Positions 8,786 through 17,244 of a DNA stretch of 64,000 nucleotides are shown here, one piece after another; positions within the stretch are counted from its first letter, which is position 1, and the number at the start of each line of letters is the position of its first letter. The position numbers were made by a program, and so were the translations under genes. Location: assembly GCA_038230335.1 (NCBI GenBank), contig JBBRNL010000001.1, positions 496,001 to 560,000 of the forward strand, in the 5' to 3' direction. The notes beneath the pieces were generated by a model. That model was not told where the DNA came from, made no database searches, and saw only the letters and a list, made by a program, of their open reading frames with translations. This stretch comes from JBBRDU01 sp038230335. GTDB lineage: Bacteria > Verrucomicrobiota > Verrucomicrobiia > Chthoniobacterales > UBA10450.

Positions 8786-10993
8786 GTGGAATTCGAGAAG
8801 AACACTCTTCTTTTTGGGGCGGACCCTACTCCCCGGATTGTGGCCATAGATTTGGGCGACACGGGAACTGTTCGCGTTTATCGACGGGAGAAAGATGGTT
8901 CTACGGTCAGCGACGTCGAGCCCTTCCATCCTTTTGTCTGGTGTGATGGAGATGTGACTGATCTCGGCATCGACGCCGAAAAGCTGGAAGGCGACTTGAA
9001 GTTTGGCTGGCGCGTTACGGTGGACAGTTGGAAGGAACTGATCGCGCTGCGCAACGGATTAAAGAGTGCAGGCCGGGATTTTTTTGCCCTGAGCGATCCG
9101 GTTCAGCATTATCTGACGGCGACGGGGCGGACGTTGTTCAAAGATCTGCCCTTCGAAGAGCTCAAGCGCATGCAACTCGAGGTCCTCGCCTTCAGCGGCA
9201 GCGAACAGGCGGCGGCCGGAGAAACCGATCATCTCATAAGCATCGCCGTCTGCGACAATAGCGGTTGGGAAGAATTGATCGTGGTGGATTCGACGAACGT
9301 GGAGGAATCGGAGCGGCTCGCTCTGAAGCGTCTGACCAGTTTAATCAAGGAGCGGGATCCCGATGTGATTGAAGGGCACAATATGTTTCGCTTCGATTTG
9401 CCCTTTTTGGTGGCGCGGGCCAAGAAGGCCAGGACCAAACTCGACTGGGGACGCAGCGGAGGATTTCTGCGGTCGCGTCCGTCACGGCTTCAGATCGCGG
9501 AGAAGACAATCGATTATCCGAAATTTGCGATCGACGGCCGGCATTTCGTCGACACGTTTCTTCTCGCGCAGTTTTACGATGTTGGGATGCGAACTCTGAC
9601 CGGGTTCGATCGGATCGATGTGGCCCGGCATTTTGGGCTTTGCCAGAGCGAGGAAGTGTCGGGATTGAGTGGACGTGAGTTGCAGCGCGCCTATGCGAAG
9701 GGTGAGAAGAGATTTGAGGAACGTGCGCTCTGCGCCGTGCGCGAAACGCGCGCCATGGCTGACCTGCTCAGTCCGAGTTACTTCATTCAGGGCCAGATTT
9801 TTCCTTACAACTATCAGGACGTAGTGGTCCGCGGTAACGCCACCCGGATCAACGCCCTCTTCCTGCGCGAATACTTTCGCCAGCGTCATTCCATTCCGGA
9901 AATGCCGATGGCGCGCGGATTCGAGGGCGGCTACACCGCCATCTTCTTCACCGGGGTGGCGCGGAACGTCTGGCATTGCGACGTCGCCTCTCTTTATCCC
10001 TCCATCATGCTGCAGTTCGACTGCTTTCCCGTGAGCGACCGGCTGCAGATTTTCCGTCATCTGTTGACCGATCTCCGGACGTTCCGGCTGGAAGCCAAGG
10101 CGAGCATGCGCGGCGCAGTCGGTGATCCGGCGCGGCAGCAGTATTTCCACGCACTCCAGAACACCTTCAAGATTTTGATCAACAGCTTTTACGGTTATCT
10201 CGGTTTTGCTCAGGGACATTTCGCCGATTTCGAGGCGGCCGCGCGCGTGACCCAGATCGGGCGCGATCTTTTGCAAAAGATGATCGACTGGCTGAACGGC
10301 CGCGGTGCCAAAGTGATCGAGGTCGACACGGATGGCATCTACTTCGTGCCTCCACCCAAAGCGCAAGCGGACGAACTGCGGGAAGGCCTGGCCAGGGAAC
10401 TGCCACCCGGAATCGAGGTGGAGTTTGATGAGCAATTCGAGGCGATGTTTAGCTACAAGGCGAAGAATTATGCTTTGCTCACGCGCGATGGTGACGTCGT
10501 GATCAAGGGCGGTGCGTTAAAGTCGCGCGGCCTGGAAAAGTTCCAGCGCGTTTTTCTCGAGGAAATGATCAGGCTGATCATGGAGGAGAAACCGGAGCGG
10601 ATCGGGCCGTTGCGCGATGAGTTCGAGAGCAGGATTCGTAATCGCGAGTGGAACATTGAGATGCTCATGAAGACCGACACGTTGCAGGATTCGCTCGATA
10701 AATACCGGCAGAAGATTGCCGGCTCGGCCCGGAATCGCGCGGCCGCGTATGAGTTGGCTTTGGCGAGCGGGCGCAGTTATCGACCAGGGGAACAGGTGAG
10801 TTATTACATCACTGGCACCACCAAAAAAGTGGCGGCCTACGAGAATGCGCGGCTCGCTTCGGAATTCGATGCGACGAAACGGGATGAGAACATTGAGTAC
10901 TACGTGGCCAAGCTGGATGAGTTGATGAAGAAATTTGACGGAGTGCTCGCCGTTTCGGCTCCGGCCTCGAAGCAGGGCAACCTGGAACTGTAA
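8786..10993 (+). CDS. Family B DNA polymerase with degenerate proofreading motifs
   Basis: Polymerase motifs are intact: motif A DVASLYPSIML, motif B KILINSFYGYLGF and motif C EVDTDGIYF. The 3'-5' exonuclease half is recognisable, with Exo II EGHNMFRFDLPFL kept. At the Exo I position (near 9170) I read MQLEVLAF where DIE-type acids are expected. At Exo III (near 9724) ALCAVRETRAM lacks the Tyr/Asp pair. Proofreading is therefore probably lost or weak (inference by eye). At 735 residues it is a little shorter than typical archaeal or Pol II enzymes. GTG start at 8786 has GAGGA about 9 bases upstream. Likely a specialised repair or translesion polymerase; no partner gene adjoins it. Confidence 0.88.
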   Translation: MEFEKNTLLFGADPTPRIVAIDLGDTGTVRVYRREKDGSTVSDVEPFHPFVWCDGDVTDLGIDAEKLEGDLKFGWRVTVDSWKELIALRNGLKSAGRDFFALSDPVQHYLTATGRTLFKDLPFEELKRMQLEVLAFSGSEQAAAGETDHLISIAVCDNSGWEELIVVDSTNVEESERLALKRLTSLIKERDPDVIEGHNMFRFDLPFLVARAKKARTKLDWGRSGGFLRSRPSRLQIAEKTIDYPKFAIDGRHFVDTFLLAQFYDVGMRTLTGFDRIDVARHFGLCQSEEVSGLSGRELQRAYAKGEKRFEERALCAVRETRAMADLLSPSYFIQGQIFPYNYQDVVVRGNATRINALFLREYFRQRHSIPEMPMARGFEGGYTAIFFTGVARNVWHCDVASLYPSIMLQFDCFPVSDRLQIFRHLLTDLRTFRLEAKASMRGAVGDPARQQYFHALQNTFKILINSFYGYLGFAQGHFADFEAAARVTQIGRDLLQKMIDWLNGRGAKVIEVDTDGIYFVPPPKAQADELREGLARELPPGIEVEFDEQFEAMFSYKAKNYALLTRDGDVVIKGGALKSRGLEKFQRVFLEEMIRLIMEEKPERIGPLRDEFESRIRNREWNIEMLMKTDTLQDSLDKYRQKIAGSARNRAAAYELALASGRSYRPGEQVSYYITGTTKKVAAYENARLASEFDATKRDENIEYYVAKLDELMKKFDGVLAVSAPASKQGNLEL

Positions 10994-10998
10994 CTCCG

Positions 10999-11038
10999 TA
11001 TCGGGCGATTCTCGTCCGGGTTGCCGCCGGGCCCGATA
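10999..11038 (+). terminator. Hairpin after the family B polymerase
   Basis: TATCGGGC (10999-11006) pairs with GCCCGATA (11031-11038), with an inner CCGG...CCGG stem, 5 bases after the polymerase stop. TTTGC follows. It is a plausible intrinsic terminator separating polB from the next M20 gene. Confidence 0.5.
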
Positions 11039-11055
11039 TTTGCAATAACAAGAAT

Positions 11056-12552
11056 ATGTCTTCACGAATATTCTCTGTCTCTCTTGTCACGGCTATCGCT
11101 CTTCTGGGCAGCGCTCACCCTTCCTGCGCGGTTGAGAACGAGTTCGGTGACATCAAGACGGAGATCGGAAAGCGCCATGAAGAAGCCGTCCAGCGGTTGC
11201 AGGATTGGATTCATTTACCGTCGATTGCGGCGGAGAACCGCGGCTATCCGGACGGGGCAGACTTGATGATCAAGCTGGCCAAGGACGCCGGGTTCCAGCA
11301 GGCGACGCGCGTGGACACGGATGGGAAGCCGGGTGTGTTTGCCATGCTTGATGCGGGCGCGGCCAAGACGGTCGGCCTTTATTTTATGTACGACGTGAAG
11401 CAGTTCGATCCGGCGGAATGGACGTCGCCGCCGCTGGAGGCGGCACTGGTGGATAAGCCCGGACTCGGCAAGGCCATGGTCGGGCGCGGCGCGGTCAACC
11501 AAAAGGGGCCGGAAGCGGCTTTCCTGGCGGCCCTCCATGCCATTCGCGGCGCGGGTAAGAAAATGCCGGTCAACCTGGTGATGGTGGCGGAAGGCGAGGA
11601 GGAGATCGGATCGCCGCACATCGCTCAGATCGCGCGGAGACCAGAAGTGCAGGCGGCACTTTCGAAGTGTGTCGGAGTGTTTATGCCGTCGACCATGCAG
11701 GATTTAGATGGCGTCGTAACGATCAACCTCGGTTCCAAGGGCGTGGTCGAACTCGAACTGGTTTCGAGCGGTGAGAAGTGGGGACGCGGTCCGGCCAAGG
11801 ACATTCACTCATCGCTCAAGGCGATGGTGGACAGCCCGGCCTGGCATTTGGTCAAGGCGCTGAACACCCTCGTATCGGAAGACGGCAATGAGATCACGAT
11901 CGACAATTATCCCAAACCGCTCCCGATTAGTGCCGAACAGAAAGCGATGATCGCGGAGGCATCGAAACATCGCAGCGAAGCACAGGCTAAGAAACAGTTC
12001 AGTGTCCCGAATTGGATTAACAACTTGCCATGGGAGCAGGCGAATGAACGGCTCGAGTCGCAGCCGACGGTGAACATTGAAGGCCTGGTCGGCGGATACA
12101 CCGGTCCGGGCGGCAAAACGGTGCTGCCCCACAAGGCGGTGGCTAAAATGGATCTGCGCCTTGTCCCGGATATGAAGGCGGTGGATGCGGTGGCGGCGTT
12201 AAAAGCGCACCTGGCCAAACGCGGCTTTGGCGATATCGAGGTGAACATGACTGGTGGTTATGATCCGACCGCCACGGCGGCGAACGCGCCCCTTATTCAG
12301 GCGCAGATCGCAGTTTTGAAACGCGCCGGGATTGATCCCTTGATGTGGCCACGCAACGCCGGGTCTTATCCCGGATATGTCTTTACGGGTGAACCGTTGA
12401 ACCTTGCGGCCGGACATTTCGGTCTCGGCCATGGCAGTGGCGCGCACGCGCCGGATGAATATTACGTGATCGACTCGACCAATCCGAAGATTCAGGGCTA
12501 TGACGGCGCGGTGCTATCGTTTGTGGAATATCTCTACGAGCTGGGGAAGTGA
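11056..12552 (+). CDS. Exported M20-family dipeptidase-like protein, altered metal site
   Basis: Related to M20 carnosinase/CNDP-type peptidases, 498 residues with an N-terminal signal peptide (to about SCA, residue 25). The catalytic EGEEEIGSPH motif and C-terminal GHGSGAHAPDE are present. Where the family normally has GHxDVQP the sequence is YFMYDVKQFD (His to Met). Where GRGxxDxKG is expected it is GRGAVNQKG (the metal-bridging Asp becomes Asn). Two expected zinc ligands thus look changed, so the metal content or even the activity may differ. Monocistronic, between two hairpins. Substrate unknown. Confidence 0.8.
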   Translation: MSSRIFSVSLVTAIALLGSAHPSCAVENEFGDIKTEIGKRHEEAVQRLQDWIHLPSIAAENRGYPDGADLMIKLAKDAGFQQATRVDTDGKPGVFAMLDAGAAKTVGLYFMYDVKQFDPAEWTSPPLEAALVDKPGLGKAMVGRGAVNQKGPEAAFLAALHAIRGAGKKMPVNLVMVAEGEEEIGSPHIAQIARRPEVQAALSKCVGVFMPSTMQDLDGVVTINLGSKGVVELELVSSGEKWGRGPAKDIHSSLKAMVDSPAWHLVKALNTLVSEDGNEITIDNYPKPLPISAEQKAMIAEASKHRSEAQAKKQFSVPNWINNLPWEQANERLESQPTVNIEGLVGGYTGPGGKTVLPHKAVAKMDLRLVPDMKAVDAVAALKAHLAKRGFGDIEVNMTGGYDPTATAANAPLIQAQIAVLKRAGIDPLMWPRNAGSYPGYVFTGEPLNLAAGHFGLGHGSGAHAPDEYYVIDSTNPKIQGYDGAVLSFVEYLYELGK

Positions 12553-12573
12553 AGGTTCGGCAGGCTGGGGGCA

Positions 12574-12601
12574 GTTGTAGAGGCGGTTGTGCCAACCGCC
12601 T
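12574..12601 (+). repeat. TGTAG-headed palindromic repeat, copy 2
   Basis: GTTGTAG is followed directly by a perfect 9-bp hairpin, AGGCGGTTG-TGC-CAACCGCCT (12581-12601). It has the same head and the same 3-base loop size as copy 1 but a different stem sequence. It sits 21 bases after the M20 stop and could also end transcription. Confidence 0.6.
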
Positions 12602-12748
12602 GATTTATAAATAGGCGCTTGGCAGAAGCTCCTCGCTCTCGGAGGATTCGTTAGGGCGTCGCGGTTTCTCGCGCTTGGGCGAGCGCTCGTTCTTGACCTC
12701 CTTGCGCTCGCTGTTGATTGCATTTGCCGTGACCCCGGCGCGGTCGCG

Positions 12749-14158
12749 TTACGGCGTTGACGCTTCCGTCTCTGCTGAATCGAGAGCGACGTCGTTACCC
12801 GCACCCGCTCGCGCTCCATCCGTTAGCTCGCGCTGCTTCCGGCCGAGCGAGTGTCCCACGAAGACCCATACGCCCGCGATCGGAACGGTCAAAACCGCGA
12901 TCGCCGTGAGGCTCGCACCGACGGCTTGGATCCCCATGAACGCCCAGGCCCCGAGACAATCGCCGAGGCGATAGACGAACGTGTCGACGAAGCTCTTCGA
13001 CTTGTACTTCACCTCGCGCTCGACGACGGTGTAGAGAGCCTCGCGCGCCGGTTGTGCGGTGGCGAAGTTACTAATGCGCAGCAGGATCTGCACGCCCGCG
13101 AGGACGGCCAGCTCCGGTGCGAGATGGCCCACCGTGAACCCGCGCGTTCCAAGCCACGTCCCGTAGATCATCGCCAGCGACAGCGCGATCCATCCGAGCA
13201 CAGCGATGACCGGCTGCGAAATCAGCGCGAACGTGATGCCGAACCAACGGATCAGGCGAGCCGTGAGCAGAAGTTGGATGAGCACAGTGCCGAGCTGCAC
13301 CCAGAACTCGATGTCGGCGAAGTACTGAGTGCGCACGTCGCGATCGTGGATGGTGAGATCGACGAGCTTGCCCTGTTGGTAATACAAGAATGTTCCGATT
13401 AGCCCGTAGAAAAACGTGTAGCTCGCGATCCAGCGCAGATAACTCTGGTTGACGATGAGCTTCAAACCGCGCCAGATGTCCGACGTCGAGACGGCCGCCG
13501 GCGGTATGGTGCTTTGTCCAGCCGATGCCGCATCGATGTGATGGATGACAACGAGACGGCGGACACTGAAAACCGCAACCTCGAGCAGGACGATCGACAG
13601 GAAGAGAAGATTCACACTGCCGATCGGCTTCGCGAGCAAGCTCGCGATCTTCGAACCAGCCAGCGCGCCGAGCGTGCCGCCGACGCCGATGAAACCGAAG
13701 AGTCGCTTGGCCTGGTCGAGGCGCCATATATCGGCCATGAACCCGCGGAAAACCGACACCACGAACAGGTTGAACACGCTGAACCAAACGAAGAACGTGT
13801 AGGCCGCCGCGAGGTTAAAGCTCTCCGGCAGGAATTTCAGTGCCAGCCAGAACGCGAGCAGGCACGCTATCGAAACGCGGTAGACGATCGGTATGAACCG
13901 CTTGCGTGGCAGTTTTGTCACAAGCAGTGCGAAGAGCGGGCTGACAACCACCATCGCGACGAGCGTCCCCGTGAAGAGCCACGGGTATTTATCGGGGCCG
14001 CCGTTCAAACCCATCGAGTCGCGCAGCGGCCGCAGCACGAACGTGCTCGCGAGGAGGCTGAAGAAATAGAGCCACGACCACGCGATCGAAGTCAGCTCGG
14101 CCGGTTCGATGGCCACGACGCGTTGCAGTGCGCGCATGAACGCACCCGGCTTCGTCAT
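12749..14158 (-). CDS. ATP/ADP-carrier (NTT)-like membrane transporter
   Basis: Polytopic protein of 469 residues with about 12 hydrophobic segments. The N-terminal motif FVLRPLRDSMG resembles the conserved stretch of the NTT/Tlc nucleotide carrier family, which chlamydiae and rickettsiae use to import ATP; distant relatives occur in free-living bacteria and are often labelled MFS. Substrate is not predictable by eye. ATG 14158 overlaps the upstream gene's TGA (ATGA) and is preceded by AGAAGG, so the two are translationally coupled. Two other frames stay open opposite this gene but read as shadows. Confidence 0.7.
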   Translation of the reverse strand: MTKPGAFMRALQRVVAIEPAELTSIAWSWLYFFSLLASTFVLRPLRDSMGLNGGPDKYPWLFTGTLVAMVVVSPLFALLVTKLPRKRFIPIVYRVSIACLLAFWLALKFLPESFNLAAAYTFFVWFSVFNLFVVSVFRGFMADIWRLDQAKRLFGFIGVGGTLGALAGSKIASLLAKPIGSVNLLFLSIVLLEVAVFSVRRLVVIHHIDAASAGQSTIPPAAVSTSDIWRGLKLIVNQSYLRWIASYTFFYGLIGTFLYYQQGKLVDLTIHDRDVRTQYFADIEFWVQLGTVLIQLLLTARLIRWFGITFALISQPVIAVLGWIALSLAMIYGTWLGTRGFTVGHLAPELAVLAGVQILLRISNFATAQPAREALYTVVEREVKYKSKSFVDTFVYRLGDCLGAWAFMGIQAVGASLTAIAVLTVPIAGVWVFVGHSLGRKQRELTDGARAGAGNDVALDSAETEASTP

Positions 14159-15291
14159 TGTCCCTTCTGGTGCCAAGCAGTGAGAACTTCTTTTTCGCGT
14201 TCGGCGGTGATGCCAGCCTTCATTTTCGCCTGACGCTCAGGCGTCTGCTTTTTGAACCAGTCCCGTGTGTCGCGAGCTGTATCGGCGAGGGATCGAAATG
14301 TTAGTCCTTTTGTCACCGCCTTCTTATTGCTCGTCCGCGCCATGCCGCTTTCGTCGCCCGTCCACACCGGCATGTCGGACCATGCTTCGACTTTCTGTTG
14401 CTTGAGAAACTCCGCGTCTGCCCAGGTAAAGTTTGCCTTCGAGTCGAGCACCCCCTTAATGCCATCGAGCATTGGCCCCATGCTCAACGGCTTGTCCGGC
14501 CCGACCGCATTATAGATTCCAACTTCGCCCCTCTCGACCATGCGGATGGTCCATTCAGCCAGGTCGCGTCCGTCGATGATTTGAACCGGATCCGTCTGAT
14601 TACCCGGCGCAAGAATCTCTCCGCCACGGTCAATCCGGACGGGCCAATAGGTAAAGCGATCGGTTTCGTCGCGGGGGCCGACGATGAGGCCGGGCCGAAT
14701 GATGAGCGCCTTGCCAGGAAACGCTTTCTCCGCTTCCTGTTCAGAGAGGGCCTTGAGCGGTCCGTACGTCTTGTAACCGGAAGCGCGCATCGCTTCGATC
14801 GTCTCCTTGTATGGATCGGGCCCCTCATACTTGGCGAGCGGACCGGTTTCGTCGTAGCCCTTATTCGTGTCGGCGTAGACCGACACGGTAGAAATGAATA
14901 CATAACGATCGACGTTGCCTTTTAACGCCGCGGCCGCGTCGCGCACCCACACAGGCAGGCTGGTCGGGTTATCTATGACCACATCCCATTTTCGGTTTTT
15001 TAGCGCGTCGAGTTTGCCGTTGCGATCACCGAGCAGCTGTTCGACGCCGTTAGGCAGTTCGCCTGGATGAGTCTTTCCACGATTAAACACGGTTACCTTG
15101 TGTCCACGACTCATGGCGTAACGCACCTGAAACGGACCGGTGAAGCCCGTTCCGCCGAGGATTAGAATCCGCAAAGGCGTGGCGGCCTTTTCGTCGCTGG
15201 CTCCGAAGAGCTGGCGCGGGCGCACTCCGAACGTAAAGGCGGCGCCGGCCGCGGCCGAAAGTTTGATGAAGGTTCTTCGATCGGGTCTCAT
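14155..15291 (-). CDS. Tat-exported NAD(P)-dependent epimerase/dehydratase-like protein
   Basis: Extended SDR/isoflavone-reductase-like fold. An N-terminal twin-arginine signal (MRPDRRTFIKLSAAAGAAF) is followed by the Rossmann motif ILILGGTGFTG, then VFISTVSVYAD and RPGLIVGPRD. Length is 378 residues. Export by Tat implies folding with its cofactor in the cytoplasm and action outside. ATG 15291 is chosen because the Tat signal begins there; the frame is open farther upstream but non-homologous. First gene of a two-gene operon with the carrier-like protein. Substrate unknown. Confidence 0.8.
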   Translation of the reverse strand: MRPDRRTFIKLSAAAGAAFTFGVRPRQLFGASDEKAATPLRILILGGTGFTGPFQVRYAMSRGHKVTVFNRGKTHPGELPNGVEQLLGDRNGKLDALKNRKWDVVIDNPTSLPVWVRDAAAALKGNVDRYVFISTVSVYADTNKGYDETGPLAKYEGPDPYKETIEAMRASGYKTYGPLKALSEQEAEKAFPGKALIIRPGLIVGPRDETDRFTYWPVRIDRGGEILAPGNQTDPVQIIDGRDLAEWTIRMVERGEVGIYNAVGPDKPLSMGPMLDGIKGVLDSKANFTWADAEFLKQQKVEAWSDMPVWTGDESGMARTSNKKAVTKGLTFRSLADTARDTRDWFKKQTPERQAKMKAGITAEREKEVLTAWHQKGQ

Positions 15292-15471
15292 GTTGGTAGA
15301 AAGATTAACGAGTGGGTGAGAGAAAGCGATCCTCGCCTTAGCAGCGGATGTGCCAGTGGAATTTTCCCTCGTGAGCGCAGGAAATACAGCCCGTTTTGAT
15401 GTCGCAAATGGGACAATGCTTTCCCGCTTTCGGGAAGTGATCGGGCGCCGCTTGCGCCGTAAAACCGGTCG

Positions 15472-15532
15472 GGCGAGACTCGCTGGAGGCGTGGATTTTT
15501 GATTGATATTGTCAGCTCGACAGAGTCTCGCC
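15472..15532. repeat. Inverted repeat GGCGAGACTC / GAGTCTCGCC
   Basis: Perfect 10-bp arms at 15472-15481 and 15523-15532 flank 41 bases in the divergent region upstream of the aldo/keto reductase. It could be an operator, or another dispersed repeat. Confidence 0.5.
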
Positions 15533-15547
15533 TTACCGACAAATGGA

Positions 15548-16479
15548 ATGAAAGAAATAACACGACGCGCTGCTGGTCGATTGATTGGCGCGGGCACCGT
15601 CGGTTTCATGTGGCCGATCACTACATCGCGCGCGTCCCCTCCGGTCTCGTCCTTCCCGATGCTGATGCGTGCTATTCCATCATCGGGAGAAAAGCTTCCC
15701 GTGATTGGACTGGGAACGTGGCAGACGTTCGACGTGGGATCGTCCCAGGCGGAAAGGCAGCCGCTTGAACAGGTCTTGTCACTTTTTTGGAGGCTCGGGG
15801 GGCGCGTGATCGATTCGTCGCCCATGTATGCGCGATCCGAGGAAGTGATCGGCGACCTGGCGAAGAAATTGCAACTTACGCAGTTGTTTCTGGCCACCAA
15901 GTCTGGACGCGTGGCAAAGAAGCGGGGATCGAATCAGTCGAACGTTCTTTCGCGCGGTTGCAAACCAGGCACCTCGACCTAATGCAAGTGCATAACCTCG
16001 TCGATCTGGCCACGCAGTTGGCTACCATCCGCGCGTGCAAAGCGAAGGGCGAAGTCCGCTACGTCGGCGTGACGCATTATGAATCACGTTCTTTCTCAGA
16101 GGTGGAGAAAGTTTTGCGCAGCGAGAAGCTCGATTTCCTCCAAATCAATTACTCCATCATGGATCGTGATGCCGAACAGCGCTTGCTGCCGCTCGCGCAG
16201 GAGCGCGGTGTCGCAGTCCTGATTAACCGTCCCTTTGGAGGCGGAGAGGCTTTCCGCCGGCTGCGTTCCAAAGCACTCCCCGAGTGGGCATCTGAGTTTG
16301 ATTGCAAGTCCTGGGCACAATTTCTTCTAAAATGGATTGTTTCCCATCCTGGTGTTACCAGCGTCATCCCGGCGACAAACGACCCGCGCCATCTCGAAGA
16401 TAACATGCAGGCCGGCCTCGGACTGATGCCAGATGCGACGATGCGCCAGCGCATGGCTCAGTTCGTTTCGAAGTTGTAA
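15548..16479 (+). pseudogene. Tat-signal aldo/keto reductase, single-base frameshift
   Basis: Two overlapping frames together make one aldo/keto reductase of about 310 residues. The first holds a twin-arginine signal (KEITRRAAGRLIGAG), GLGTWQTFDVG and the catalytic-region DSSPMYARSEEVIG and ATK. The second continues WTRGKEAGIESVERSF, DLMQVHN, VGVTHYE and SVIPATNDPRHLEDN. The switch lies at about 15900: AAGTCTGG would read through if it were AAGGTCTGG, so one G appears missing. Either the gene is recently broken or the base is a sequencing/assembly error. Intact codon structure on both sides favours a very recent event or an error. Confidence 0.8.
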
Positions 16480-16527
16480 CCCTGGTCTGGATTGAGGAAC
16501 TCCGGTGCCACCCGGATCGCCGCAGTC

Positions 16528-16851
16528 CTATTTGTATGTGATCATCATGCTGGTCAGTTCCCTGACGAGCACGCTGAGTGGTCCAGCGGCCGCGATGGCG
16601 ATGCAGACAAAAACGAATGCTTCTGCCATGTATTCGCGTCCGGCGCCGACCTCGATGAAATGACGGCCGATGTTTCGGAATGTTCGAGCCTCGGCGACGG
16701 CCTTGTCCGTCAATCGGGGCGAACGAACGACGGTCTCAAGAGTGGTGGTCTGGAAGGCGTAGTCGGTCGTCGGGAAGTGGGAATGTTCGGAACCGGGGCG
16801 TTGATCGCCTTGCGGATCGTGATGGGGGGTGTTCTGAGGTATTGGTTTCAT
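16528..16851 (-). CDS. Small single-span membrane protein, paralogue of the 35.3-kb protein
   Basis: I do not recognise a named family. The 107-residue protein has a polar, His/Pro-rich N-terminus and one hydrophobic segment (about 77-100). It shares an ordered set of motifs with the 98-residue protein at 35348: FPxTD(Y/F) (residues 26-30), FRNIxR (58-63), AEAxVF (76-81) and AAxPL (87-92). Conservation between distant loci shows it is a real gene. It converges on the aldo/keto reductase and diverges from the CHAP-like gene at 17245. I see no sigma-54 promoter in front of it, unlike its paralogue. Confidence 0.7.
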   Translation of the reverse strand: MKPIPQNTPHHDPQGDQRPGSEHSHFPTTDYAFQTTTLETVVRSPRLTDKAVAEARTFRNIGRHFIEVGAGREYMAEAFVFVCIAIAAAGPLSVLVRELTSMMITYK

Positions 16852-17244
16852 AAAAAGTATTATTGAGTGATTTATTGGCGAAAAACTTCCGGAACGCAGG
16901 CGGACCGGTGATCGACCACTGGGGTGCCGCGGGTGCGGGCTCCAACTTGGCGAGATCGACCCGCGCCTTTACGCGGCCAGCCGGGATGCGGCGGCACGGT
17001 CGAGTGCGGTGATCATTTTCATCGGATACATATTTACAGCCGTTTTCGTACCTGTCTACGTTCGCATGTAGCTGTCAGTTGTAACATGCTGATAATGAGC
17101 TGGTAGGATCTAAATATTTTATTCGAGTGCAAGTTTTAGGGTTCCGACGATGAGAATCTCGTCGGACGAGGTCAGCCAGCGGAGTTTTTTTGTGGAAAAA
17201 GTATTTGCAGAGGCAGCAGATATGCTCGATATGCGGCGCTTCCA
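16852..17244. other. Gene-free divergent region, 393 bases
   Basis: Separates the small membrane protein (minus) from the first CHAP-like gene (plus). It holds an 8-bp hairpin TCCGACGA-TGAGAATC-TCGTCGGA at 17143-17166, an AT-richer stretch (17085-17125) with GATAAT- and TAAATATTTT-like elements that could be promoters, and a T7 run at 17184-17191. No credible reading frame or RNA gene is seen. Confidence 0.5.
17143..17166. repeat. 8-bp hairpin upstream of the CHAP-like gene
   Basis: TCCGACGA (17143-17150) pairs perfectly with TCGTCGGA (17159-17166) around an 8-base loop. It lies about 80 bases upstream of the 17245 start. Possible leader structure or operator. Confidence 0.4.

Noticed and set aside
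8573..8929. 119-codon N-terminal extension of the M20D gene
   Set aside because: It would bury the signal peptide, and it runs through palindromic repeats and into the divergent polymerase gene.
9482..10435. 317-codon minus-strand frame opposite the polymerase
   Set aside because: Covers polymerase motifs A-C on the other strand and shows no recognisable domain.
12851..14233. Two plus-strand frames opposite the NTT-like carrier
   Set aside because: Extremely charged, Arg/Glu-rich translations, as expected from the antisense of a hydrophobic membrane protein.
16492..16866. 124-codon plus-strand frame over the small membrane protein
   Set aside because: The minus-strand frame has a conserved paralogue at 35 kb; this one has no homologous pattern.
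17193..17209. Sigma-54-like TGGAAAAAGTATTTGCA upstream of the first CHAP-like gene
   Set aside because: GG to GC spacing is one base too long and the -24 half lacks the CACG part, so it is not a credible RpoN site.
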